Of a stretch of 64,000 bases of DNA, positions 45,591 through 53,769 are shown piece after piece. The notes beneath the pieces were generated by a model. That model was not told the DNA's origin, ran no database searches, and worked only from the letters and a program-made list of their open reading frames with translations. This stretch comes from Polycyclovorans sp046565985 (lineage in GTDB: Bacteria > Pseudomonadota > Gammaproteobacteria > Nevskiales > Nevskiaceae), in NCBI GenBank assembly GCA_046565985.1, contig JBKHXN010000052.1, forward strand, positions 14,674 to 78,673. Reading direction: 5' to 3'. The translations under genes were made by a program, and so were the position numbers. How positions within the stretch are numbered: position 1 is the stretch's first letter; every line of letters begins with the position of its first letter.

Positions 45591-46913
45591 ATGCACCGCC
45601 GCCGCAAGCCGCTGCCCCAGGGCCGCTTCGAAGCCGACATCGTGGACCTGAGCCATACCGGGCAGGGCCTGGCGCGCGTCAACGGCAAGGTCACCTTCAT
45701 CGCCGACGCACTGCCGGGCGAGCGGGTGGCGTTTCGCTATACCGCGCAGTACCGCGACGCCGACCACGGCCAGGCGCTGGACATCCTGCAGGCCTCGTCC
45801 GACCGGGTGACGCCACGCTGCCCGCACTTTGGCGTCTGCGGCGGCTGCTCACTGCAGCATCTGGCGCCCGCCGCACAGATCCGCTTCAAGCAGAAGCAGC
45901 TGCTCGACGCCCTGCAGCGCATCGGCAGAGTGCAGCCGGAGACGGTCGCCAGCCCGATCACCGGCGCGAGCTGGGGCTACCGCCGCCGTGCCCGGCTGGG
46001 GGTCAAGGACGTGCACGGCCGGCAGGTGATCGTCGGCTTCCGTGAGCGCGAGAGCGGGCTGATCGGCAACCTCTCCAGCTGCCCGGTTCTGGACGAGCGG
46101 GTGGGCGCGCAGCTCCCGGCGCTGGCCGCGCTGATCGCCGGTCTGGGCATTCGCGACCAGGTGGCGCAGATCGAGGTGGCCGCCGCAGCCGGGGTCTGTC
46201 TGGTGCTGCGCGTGCTGGCGCCGCCCAGCGCGGCGGACCAGCAGGCCCTGCGCGCCTTCAGCGCCGCCAGCGGTTTCGAGCTGCGCCTGCAGCCGGGCGG
46301 GCACGATTCCATCCAACCGCTCGACCCGCCTGCACGCGAGCTGGCCTATTCGCCGGACGGCTCCGCCCTGCGGCTGCGTTTTGAACCCACGGATTTCATC
46401 CAGATCAACGCCGACATCAGCCAGCGGGCGGTACTGCAGGCGCTGGACTGGCTGGCGCCCCAACCCGGCGAGCGGGTGCTGGAGCTGTTCTGCGGGCTCG
46501 GCAATTTTTCCCTGCCCATCGCCGCGTGCGGCGCGCAGCTGGTGGCGGTGGAGGGCGAAGCCGGACTGGTACGCCGTGCGCGCGAGAACGCGCAGGCCAA
46601 CGGCCTGGAGATCCGCTTCGAGCAGGCCGACCTGTTTCGCGCCACGGCCCAGGCGCCCTGGCTGCAGGGCCGCTACGACAAGCTGCTGCTCGACCCGCCG
46701 CGCAGCGGCGCCAGCGAGATCCTGCCGCTGGCGGCCGCCGCCGCGCCGCAGCGCATCGTGTACGTTTCCTGCCATCCGGGTACGCTGGCGCGCGATGCCG
46801 GCACGCTGGTCCACGACCTGGGATATCGTCTGCAGCGGGTGGGCGTCATGGATATGTTCCCGCACACCGCCCATGTGGAGAGCATGGCCCTGTTTGAACG
46901 TGCAAGAGCCTGA
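45591..46913 (+). CDS. rlmD: 23S rRNA (uracil-1939-C5)-methyltransferase
   Basis: SAM-dependent RNA methyltransferase of 440 residues (RumA). An N-terminal TRAM domain is followed by the Fe-S cysteines in CPHFGVCGGCSLQH and SSCPVL. The SAM fold is ERVLELFCGLGNFSLPIA, and the catalytic Cys lies in IVYVSCHPGTLARD. The CYTH gene starts one base after its stop. Confidence 0.95.
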   Translation: MHRRRKPLPQGRFEADIVDLSHTGQGLARVNGKVTFIADALPGERVAFRYTAQYRDADHGQALDILQASSDRVTPRCPHFGVCGGCSLQHLAPAAQIRFKQKQLLDALQRIGRVQPETVASPITGASWGYRRRARLGVKDVHGRQVIVGFRERESGLIGNLSSCPVLDERVGAQLPALAALIAGLGIRDQVAQIEVAAAAGVCLVLRVLAPPSAADQQALRAFSAASGFELRLQPGGHDSIQPLDPPARELAYSPDGSALRLRFEPTDFIQINADISQRAVLQALDWLAPQPGERVLELFCGLGNFSLPIAACGAQLVAVEGEAGLVRRARENAQANGLEIRFEQADLFRATAQAPWLQGRYDKLLLDPPRSGASEILPLAAAAAPQRIVYVSCHPGTLARDAGTLVHDLGYRLQRVGVMDMFPHTAHVESMALFERARA

Positions 46914-46914
46914 T

Positions 46915-47394
46915 ATGCCCATTGAGATCGAACGTAAATTCCTGGTCACCAGCGACGCCTGGCGCGCCCAGGCACAGCGCCGCCAGTCGCTCAGGCAGGG
47001 CTATCTTTCCGCCGAGGGCGGGCGCGCCTCGATGCGGGTGCGCATCCAGGGCGAGGAGGCGCGTCTCAACATCAAGGCGGCGGTGGTGGGCAGCGCGCGC
47101 GCGGAGTTCGATTACGGCATCCCCCTGGACGAGGGGCGGGAGATCCTCGCCAGCCTGTGCGTGGGCGTGCTGGCCAAGACGCGGCATTTTGTCGAGTTTG
47201 ACGGCCTGACCTGGGAAGTGGACGAGTTCGAGGGCCGCAATGCCGGTCTGGTGGTCGCCGAGCTGGAACTGGACCGCGTGGATCAGGCTTTTTCGCGCCC
47301 GCCCTGGCTCGGACGGGAGGTCACGCAGGACCGTCGCTATTACAATCACTACCTCGCACTTCACCCCTACCAGAGCTGGCCGGATGCAGGTTGA
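46915..47394 (+). CDS. CYTH-domain protein (inorganic triphosphatase-like)
   Basis: One hundred fifty-nine residues forming a triphosphate tunnel. It begins with the signature EIERKFLV and carries RVRIQGEEARLNIK and the late EVDEFEGRNAGLVVAELEL acidic strands. Relatives (NE1496/ygiF-type) hydrolyse inorganic triphosphate; the substrate here is unproven. It overlaps the L,D-transpeptidase start by 11 bases. Confidence 0.88.
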   Translation: MPIEIERKFLVTSDAWRAQAQRRQSLRQGYLSAEGGRASMRVRIQGEEARLNIKAAVVGSARAEFDYGIPLDEGREILASLCVGVLAKTRHFVEFDGLTWEVDEFEGRNAGLVVAELELDRVDQAFSRPPWLGREVTQDRRYYNHYLALHPYQSWPDAG

Positions 47395-47860
47395 GATCGA
47401 CCTCGGGCAACAACGCCTGCTGCTGTGGGACGGCAAGAACCGCGTGCGCGACTACACCGTCTCCACCGCCGCCAACGGGCCGGGCGAGATCAACGGCTCT
47501 GGCGCCACCCCGCGCGGCCGCCACGTGGTGCGTGCCTGCATCGGCGCCGGCCTGCCGGTGAACAGCGTGCTGGTGGCGCGCCGCCCCACCGGTGAAATCT
47601 GGACGCCCGAGCTGCACGCCCGCTTTCCGGGGCGCGACTGGATCCTCACCCGCATCCTCTGGCTCTCCGGCACCGAGCCGGGGCGCAACCGTCTGGGCTG
47701 CGTGGACACCTTCCGCCGCTACATCTACCTGCACGGCACGCCGCCGGTGACGCGCCTCGGGCTGCCCGGCTCCAAGGGCTGCATCCGCATGGCCAACGCC
47801 GACATCATCGACCTCTTCGACCAGATCAGCCCAGGAACTCCCGTTGACCTCCACGAGTAA
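47384..47860 (+). CDS. L,D-transpeptidase family protein (YkuD domain)
   Basis: One hundred fifty-eight residues with a YkuD domain. The active site reads YLHGTPP then LGLPGSKGCIRMANAD (His and Cys of the catalytic core). It begins directly with the domain (QVEIDLGQQRLLLWDG) and has no signal peptide, unusual for a wall-linking enzyme. It overlaps CYTH by 11 and nagZ by 17 bases. Likely tied to peptidoglycan metabolism. Confidence 0.87.
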   Translation: MQVEIDLGQQRLLLWDGKNRVRDYTVSTAANGPGEINGSGATPRGRHVVRACIGAGLPVNSVLVARRPTGEIWTPELHARFPGRDWILTRILWLSGTEPGRNRLGCVDTFRRYIYLHGTPPVTRLGLPGSKGCIRMANADIIDLFDQISPGTPVDLHE

Positions 47861-48845
47861 CCCGCGTCCCGCGGACGCCCCCCGCACCCGCCCGCTGATC
47901 GGCCCGCTGATGCTCGATCTGGGTGGCCTGGAACTCACCGCCGAGGATCGCGAGGTGCTCTCGCATCCGCTGGTCGGCGGGGTGATCCTGTTCACCCGCA
48001 ACTACCGCAGCCGCAAGCAGCTCAAGGCCCTGTGCGACGAGCTGCTGGCGCTGAAGAAGCCGCGACTGCTGCTGGCCGTGGATCATGAGGGCGGACGGGT
48101 GCAGCGCTTCCGTGTCGGCTTCTCCCGCATCCCGGCGATGCGCAGCTTCGGCCTGCAGTGTCAGGAGCGGCCCGAGCAGGCCCACGCCGAGGCGCGTGCC
48201 GCCGGTCAGACCATCGGCCGTGAACTGGCGGAATTCGGCATCGACCTGCCGTTTGCCCCGGTGCTGGATATTGACCACGGCGTCTCGGGAGTGATCGGCG
48301 ACCGCGCCTTCGCCGCCGACTGCCCCACGCTGATCAGCCTGGCCCGCGCCTTCCGCGAAGGGCTCAACGCCGCCGGGCTGTGCGCCACCGGCAAGCATTT
48401 TCCCGGCCACGGCGCGGTCAGCGCCGATTCACACCTGGAACTGCCGGTGGACCGGCGCAGCCTGGAGCAGATCAGCCAGACCGAGCTGCTGCCGTTCCGG
48501 GCCCTGATTGCCGAGGGGCTGGAATCGCTGATGACCGCGCACGTGCGCTACCCCGCAGTGGACGAGGCGCCGGCCTCGCTGTCGCGGATCTGGATCCAGA
48601 ACATCCTGCGCACCGAGCTGGGCTACGACGGCGTGATCTTCTCCGACGACCTGAGCATGGGCGGCGCCGCCAGCTTCGGCTCCATGGAGGACCGCGCCCG
48701 TGCGGCGCTGGCCGCCGGATCGGACATGCTGCTGGTCTGCAATGACCGGCCTGCCAGCATCCAGCTGCTGGACGCACTGCGCGACGTGCGCCCGCGCCGC
48801 GCCAGCAGCGAGCGGCTGCGCCGTCTCTACCGCCGGCCTGTATGA
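47844..48845 (+). CDS. nagZ: Beta-N-acetylhexosaminidase NagZ
   Basis: Cytoplasmic muropeptide-recycling glycosidase of 333 residues. Family motifs are PLVGGVILFTRNY, DHEGGRVQRF, KHFPGHGAVSADSH (catalytic His loop) and IFSDDLSMGGA (nucleophile Asp). It starts at TTG 47844, with AGGA seven bases upstream; no suitable ATG lies before GPLMLDLGG. It matters for beta-lactamase signalling in other species. Confidence 0.95.
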   Translation: MTSTSNPRPADAPRTRPLIGPLMLDLGGLELTAEDREVLSHPLVGGVILFTRNYRSRKQLKALCDELLALKKPRLLLAVDHEGGRVQRFRVGFSRIPAMRSFGLQCQERPEQAHAEARAAGQTIGRELAEFGIDLPFAPVLDIDHGVSGVIGDRAFAADCPTLISLARAFREGLNAAGLCATGKHFPGHGAVSADSHLELPVDRRSLEQISQTELLPFRALIAEGLESLMTAHVRYPAVDEAPASLSRIWIQNILRTELGYDGVIFSDDLSMGGAASFGSMEDRARAALAAGSDMLLVCNDRPASIQLLDALRDVRPRRASSERLRRLYRRPV

Positions 48846-48880
48846 ACCCCCACCCGCACCCGTTGCCTTCCGGAGCCCGC

Positions 48881-49429
48881 ATGCATCCCTCTGAAGAAGC
48901 CCAGGCCATGCTGCAGAACGCCGACTGCCTGCACGACGCGCAGGCGGTGGGCCTGGCCTATGACAAGATCGCCCGCAGCCTGCGGGCCGAGTATGCGGAC
49001 AAGAATCCGCTGATCCTGTGCGTGATGATCGGCGGCCTGGTGCCGACCGCCGAGATCATCAAGCGGCTGAACTTCACCTTCGAGCTGGACTACCTGCACG
49101 CCACCCGCTACCGCGGCGAAACCAGCGGCAGCGGTCTGGTCTGGAAGGCCGAACCCGGCACCGTGGTGCAGGACCGGCACGTGATCATCATCGACGACAT
49201 CCTCGACGAGGGGCACACCCTGGCCGCCATCCAGAACGCGCTGCGCGCCCAGGCGCCGGCCAGCCTCAAGACTGCCGTGCTGGCCGAGAAACTGCACAAG
49301 CGCAAGGCGCCGGGCGTCAAGGCCGACTTCATCGGCCTGGCGGTGGCGGACCGTTACGTGTTTGGCTGCGGCATGGACTACAAGCACTATTTCCGCCAAC
49401 TGCCCGCGATCTACGCGGTGCGGGGCTGA
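48881..49429 (+). CDS. hpt: Hypoxanthine-guanine phosphoribosyltransferase
   Basis: Purine-salvage enzyme of 182 residues. The PRPP loop is VIIIDDILDEGHTLAA, with ILCVMIGGLVPTAEI and ADRYVFGCGMDYKHYF. ATG 48881 has GGAG six bases upstream and gives family length; the alternative ATG 48842 overlaps the nagZ stop and adds 13 residues. The next gene releases hypoxanthine, its substrate. Confidence 0.92.
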   Translation: MHPSEEAQAMLQNADCLHDAQAVGLAYDKIARSLRAEYADKNPLILCVMIGGLVPTAEIIKRLNFTFELDYLHATRYRGETSGSGLVWKAEPGTVVQDRHVIIIDDILDEGHTLAAIQNALRAQAPASLKTAVLAEKLHKRKAPGVKADFIGLAVADRYVFGCGMDYKHYFRQLPAIYAVRG

Positions 49430-49439
49430 GGCGCCGGCC

Positions 49440-50198
49440 ATGCACGCTACGCTCGCAGTGATCGGCGGCACCGGCATGAACCAGTGGCGGGGCCTGGAGG
49501 TCACCGACCAGCTGGCGGTGGAGACCCCGTGGGGCATGCCCTCGGCGCCGCTGCTGCTGGGGCGTCTGAACGGCCTGCCGGTGATCTTCCTCGCCCGTCA
49601 CGGTGAGGGGCACCACATCCCGCCGCACGCCATCAACTACCGCGCCAATATGGCCGCCCTGGCCCAGGCCGGCGTGCGCCGCGTGGTGGCCCTTGCCGCG
49701 GTGGGCGGCATCGCGCCCTGGCTGGCGCCGGGCGAGGTGGCGGTGCCCGCCGATCTGGTGGACTACACCCACGGCCGCCTGCACAGCTATTCCGACGGCA
49801 GCCCCGGTGCGCCGCTCACGCATGTGGAGTTCACCGCGCCCTACACCGCGGGCATCCGCCAGGCCCTGATCACCGCCGCTGCCGCCGCCGGGCTGCAGCT
49901 GGCCGGGGAGGGCGTGCTGGGCGTGACCCAGGGCCCGCGGCTGGAAACCGCAGCCGAGATCCGCCGCATGCAGCGTGACGGCTGCGACATGGTCGGCATG
50001 ACCGGCATGCCGGAAGCCGCGCTGGCGCGGGAGAAGAACCTCGAGTACGCCTGCCTGGCGGTCAGCGTGAACTGGGCGGCGGGCGTGCAGGGCAACGGCG
50101 ACATCCACGCCGAGATCCAGCAGTCCCTGGCCACCGGGATGGCGCGCGTCCAGGCGCTGCTGGCCCAGGCGCTGCCGGTGCTCGCCGTACAGGCATGA
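49440..50198 (+). CDS. S-methyl-5'-thioinosine phosphorylase
   Basis: Trimeric nucleoside phosphorylase family protein of 252 residues. It carries LAVIGGTGM, ARHGEGHHIPPHAINYRAN, GPRLETAAEIRRMQRDGCD and VGMTGMPEAALAREKNL. The base-binding segment is VNWAAG with Asn, which favours a 6-oxopurine (methylthioinosine) over methylthioadenosine. It has the same neighbourhood (nagZ, hpt) as the Pseudomonas enzyme. The frame up to 49362 is unneeded. Confidence 0.87.
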   Translation: MHATLAVIGGTGMNQWRGLEVTDQLAVETPWGMPSAPLLLGRLNGLPVIFLARHGEGHHIPPHAINYRANMAALAQAGVRRVVALAAVGGIAPWLAPGEVAVPADLVDYTHGRLHSYSDGSPGAPLTHVEFTAPYTAGIRQALITAAAAAGLQLAGEGVLGVTQGPRLETAAEIRRMQRDGCDMVGMTGMPEAALAREKNLEYACLAVSVNWAAGVQGNGDIHAEIQQSLATGMARVQALLAQALPVLAVQA

Positions 50199-50244
50199 CA
50201 GATCTGGGGCATGATGCCCAGCAGCCTGGTGATCACTCCAAACC

Positions 50245-53166
50245 ATGAACCGCAATGACCCGCAGGACGCAGGCAGGGACGATGTGGACTTCGCTGCCTT
50301 CCAGCAGCGCATGGTGGGGCTGCTGCGTGACGCCGGCATGGCGCGCGAGGGGCATTACACCCGTGAGACCCTGATGCGTCATGCTCTGCGGCGTCTGCGC
50401 CGCCTGGGCTACACGGCGCCGGAGCTCTACCTGCAGCGGCTGGAGCAGGATCCCGGTGAGTTGCGCGCCCTGGCGCGCGACGTGCTGGCGCCGCAGAGCC
50501 TGCTGTTCCGCGACCCGGAGATCTACGCGGCGATCTCCCGCTGCCTGCCCCAGCTGCTGCGGGAATCACCCCATGCCCAGTTCTGGGTGCCGGCCTGCGG
50601 CAGTGGCGAGGAGGTCTTTGCCCTGGCCATGCTCGTCCATCAGGCGCACGAGAGTCTGGCTGGTGATCGCCTGCCCACCTACCGCATCGCCGGAACCGAT
50701 ACCGATCAGCTGGCGCTGGACAGCGCCCGCGCGCGGCATTTTGCGCTGATCGAGGTGGAGCGCGTGCCGGAGTCCCTGCGCGGCCGCCATCTGCGGCGCG
50801 AAGGACAGGAGTGGCGCGTGAGTGACGATCTGGCCGCGCAATGTCTGTTCCTGGAGCACGACCTGCTCGCCGAACCGCCGTTTCGGGAAGTGGATTTCAT
50901 CTGCTACCGCAACCAGCTCTCGGCACTGGATCTGCCTGCCCAGCGGCGAGTTCAGGAAAACCTCCATGCCTCGCTGCGTGACGGCGGCTATCTGCTGGTG
51001 GGGCATGCCGATACCGCCCTGATCCACCCGGATCTTTTCGCCCCCAACATGCTCGCCAGCGGCTGCTATTCGCCGGTGGAGCGCCGCACGCCGGATCAGC
51101 CGTTCAGTGGCCGTCGCAACACGGTCCTGCCGGAGATACTCGAATCCGGCGGCATCTATCGCGAGCTGTTCGACCGCGTCTCGCTGGCGGTGGCGCTGGT
51201 GGACATGGACCTGCAGGTGCTCGGCGTCAACGCGGCCTTTGTGCGGCTCACCGGGCTGGGCGGGCGGCTGATCGAAGGCCGCAGCCTGCTCGACGTGTTC
51301 GACAGCCCCCAGCATCAGGAACTGCGCGAGGCCGCGCAGGCGCTCAAACCGCAGACCCAGTTCACCCTGGATGTGAGCCTGCGCACCACCCAGGGCCCCA
51401 TGGCCGGCCACGTGGCCGGCTATGCGGTGGCCGACAACTGCCTGTTCGTGGAACTGCTGCCGCAGAGCAGCGAGGAGGCCCTGCACCAGCGGATGCAGAT
51501 CCGTCGCAGCCGCGTGCAGGTGGCCATGGAGCTGCTCAGCGAAGGCTTTCTGATCACCGATGCGCGCGGGGTGATCATCGAGTTCAACAAGGTGGCGGAG
51601 CGCCTCACCGGCTGGAGCCGTGGCGAGGCGATGAATCAGCCGCACGATCGCGTCTTCCGGCTCATCGGTCCCGGCGGCACGCAGGTACGCAGTCCCATCT
51701 GGACCAGCCTGCGCGAGAACCGCACTGTGGAGCGCGCCAGCAGCAGCGAGTTCCTGCTCGGGCGCAGCGGCCGGCGCCTGAACATCAGCATGCGCTGCGC
51801 ACCGGTCCCCGGCCTGGACGGCCTGCCCGGAGCCATACTGGTGTTCGAGGACACCACCCAGCACAGCCTGCTGGCCGAGGAACTGGCCTACCGCAGCGAT
51901 CACGACATGCTCACCGGGCTGCTCAACCGCGACGAACTGGAACGCCGCCTCAGCGCTGCGCTGTCCGCGGCCCAGCAGAACGGGGTGCAGCATCTGTTTG
52001 CCTACCTGGATCTGGACCAGTTCAAGGTCATCAACGACACGCTGGGCCATACCGCCGGTGACGAGCTGCTGCGCGAGGTCGCCGCCCTGCTGCGGGCGCG
52101 GCTGCGCCCGCAGGATGCCCTGGCACGGCTCGGTGGCGACGAGTTTGGCGTGCTGCTCTCCGGCTGTGAGCCGGAGCAGGGCCGGCGGATGATCGAGGAT
52201 CTGCTGGAGGGGGTTCGCAGCTTCCGTTTCAGCTGGGATGGCCAACAGCACGCCGTGACCCTGAGCATGGGTGCGGTGCAGGTGGATGCCAGCGTGAGCA
52301 GTGTAGGGCGCGTGCTCTCCGACGCCGACGCCGCCTGCTTCGCCGCCAAGGATGCCGGCCGCGACCGGGTGCACTACGTGAGCGCCAGCGCCGAGCTCAG
52401 CCGCCGCCAGGGTGAGATGAGCATGATCACCCGCATCGGCCACGCGCTGGACCGCAACCTGTTCGTCCTGCACTACGAGGACGTGGTCCGCACCGCCGCG
52501 CCGGGCGAGGTGGTGTACCGCGAACTGCTGGTGCGCATGCGCAGCGAGGAGACCGGACGACTGATCCTGCCCGGCCAGTTCATCCCCGCCGCCGAGCGCT
52601 ATTACATGATGACGGCGCTGGATCGCTGGGTGGTCAATACCGCGCTGACCGCGCTGGCCAGCCGCCCGGCAGACGGTATCCTGTATGCGGTGAACGTCTC
52701 CGGCCTGTCGCTGGGGGACGAGAAGTTTCTGGCCTATGTGATCTCCCGCTTCGACGCGCTGGGCGTGGCGCCGGAGCAGGTCTGCTTCGAGATCACCGAA
52801 ACCGCGGCCATCTCGCACCTGACCGAAGCGCGCCGTTTCATCGAGCGCCTGGTCAACATCGGCTGCCGTTTTGCGCTGGATGACTTTGGCGCCGGCATGG
52901 CTTCGTTCTCCTACCTGAAGAATCTGCCGGTGAGTTTCCTCAAGATTGACGGCAGCTTCATCCGCTCCATGATGCACAGCCGCGCCGACTACGGCATGGT
53001 GGAGGCGATCAACCGTATCGGCCACGAGATGGGCCTGAAGACCATTGCCGAGCACGTTGAGGATCTGGCGCTGCTCGAACCCCTGCACAGCATGGGCGTG
53101 GACTGGGCGCAGGGCCGGGCGGTGGGACTGGGTGCGCCGCTCGAAGAGCTGCTGCGGCGGGCCTGA
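50245..53166 (+). CDS. CheR-like methyltransferase / PAS-PAS-GGDEF-EAL signalling protein
   Basis: A 973-residue protein. Residues ~15-285 are a CheR-type SAM methyltransferase (FWVPACGSGEEVFALAML at ~113-130; FICYRNQLSALD matching the CheR ICRNVLIYFD motif). Two PAS regions follow (~300-410 and ~430-545). A complete diguanylate cyclase has GGDEF at 630-634 and an inhibitory RxxD site (Arg621-Asp624). The EAL domain has Glu760 in RELLVRM (ELL instead of EAL), NVSG, FEITETA, LDDFGAG (Asp879, Asp880), FLKIDGSF and a late AEHVED, so the metal ligands are largely kept. No transmembrane segment is seen, so it is cytosolic. It may make or break cyclic di-GMP; what the CheR part methylates is unknown. 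No che genes are nearby. Confidence 0.93.
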   Translation: MNRNDPQDAGRDDVDFAAFQQRMVGLLRDAGMAREGHYTRETLMRHALRRLRRLGYTAPELYLQRLEQDPGELRALARDVLAPQSLLFRDPEIYAAISRCLPQLLRESPHAQFWVPACGSGEEVFALAMLVHQAHESLAGDRLPTYRIAGTDTDQLALDSARARHFALIEVERVPESLRGRHLRREGQEWRVSDDLAAQCLFLEHDLLAEPPFREVDFICYRNQLSALDLPAQRRVQENLHASLRDGGYLLVGHADTALIHPDLFAPNMLASGCYSPVERRTPDQPFSGRRNTVLPEILESGGIYRELFDRVSLAVALVDMDLQVLGVNAAFVRLTGLGGRLIEGRSLLDVFDSPQHQELREAAQALKPQTQFTLDVSLRTTQGPMAGHVAGYAVADNCLFVELLPQSSEEALHQRMQIRRSRVQVAMELLSEGFLITDARGVIIEFNKVAERLTGWSRGEAMNQPHDRVFRLIGPGGTQVRSPIWTSLRENRTVERASSSEFLLGRSGRRLNISMRCAPVPGLDGLPGAILVFEDTTQHSLLAEELAYRSDHDMLTGLLNRDELERRLSAALSAAQQNGVQHLFAYLDLDQFKVINDTLGHTAGDELLREVAALLRARLRPQDALARLGGDEFGVLLSGCEPEQGRRMIEDLLEGVRSFRFSWDGQQHAVTLSMGAVQVDASVSSVGRVLSDADAACFAAKDAGRDRVHYVSASAELSRRQGEMSMITRIGHALDRNLFVLHYEDVVRTAAPGEVVYRELLVRMRSEETGRLILPGQFIPAAERYYMMTALDRWVVNTALTALASRPADGILYAVNVSGLSLGDEKFLAYVISRFDALGVAPEQVCFEITETAAISHLTEARRFIERLVNIGCRFALDDFGAGMASFSYLKNLPVSFLKIDGSFIRSMMHSRADYGMVEAINRIGHEMGLKTIAEHVEDLALLEPLHSMGVDWAQGRAVGLGAPLEELLRRA

Positions 53167-53175
53167 ACGCCGGAC

Positions 53176-53769
53176 TCAGTCGGCCTTGACCACGCGTGCC
53201 AGCACGCCCAGTCGCGGGCTGTCGAGGTAGTGCAGTTCATCGCGCCGCATCCGGCGCCGCTCGCTGAGGCGGTAGGTGATGTAGCCGCCGTCGCCGGGCT
53301 GGGTGTAGACCAGATCGGCCTCCAGGTGCAGGAAGCGGCCGAGCATCAGGCCCAGGCTGCCTTCCACCGGGGCGGTCTGCAGCAGCTGGCCATTAGGACT
53401 TACCACGCTGAGCTCCTGGCCCAGGCGCACCTGGATCATCGGCCCGCGCTCGGCTGGTGGCTGCTTCTGTACCCAGGCAAGCCGGAGCAGGGGCTCGTGC
53501 CGTGCCGAATTGCTCAGGCGCTTCCATTCGGTTTCCAGGGCAAACTGGCTCTCCGGGAGGATGCGGATGCCGGCGGCGGCCAGGGCCCTGACGTTGGCGG
53601 GATCGATGGCGCGGCTCAGATCCGGCAGGGCCACCGGGCGCCCCAGCTCGCTGCTGGCGGCCTTGTTGAGGAACACGATGGCATCCACGCGGTAGCTTTG
53701 CACCTGCGCGGACGCGGAGCCGGGCAGGGCCCACAGCAGGCATAGAAGGATGGCTGGCAGACGGTTCAT
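53176..53769 (-). CDS. csiV: CsiV-type periplasmic protein
   Basis: From ATG 53769 the product has 197 residues: a signal peptide (LPAILLCLLWALPGSASA), VQSYRVDAIVFLNK, and a C-terminal EADLVYTQ, YRLSERRRMRRDELHYLDSPRLGVL. This resembles CsiV (DUF2066-like), a partner of LpoA/PBP1A in Vibrio. It overlaps mfd by four bases; the mfd-csiV order is common in gammaproteobacteria. The long frame upstream to 54822 is inside mfd. Confidence 0.85.
   Translation of the reverse strand: MNRLPAILLCLLWALPGSASAQVQSYRVDAIVFLNKAASSELGRPVALPDLSRAIDPANVRALAAAGIRILPESQFALETEWKRLSNSARHEPLLRLAWVQKQPPAERGPMIQVRLGQELSVVSPNGQLLQTAPVEGSLGLMLGRFLHLEADLVYTQPGDGGYITYRLSERRRMRRDELHYLDSPRLGVLARVVKAD

Noticed and set aside
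50566..53088. 840-residue open frame antisense to the CheR-GGDEF-EAL gene
   Set aside because: No domain logic and repetitive His/Gln/Ala; the plus-strand gene has full catalytic motifs.
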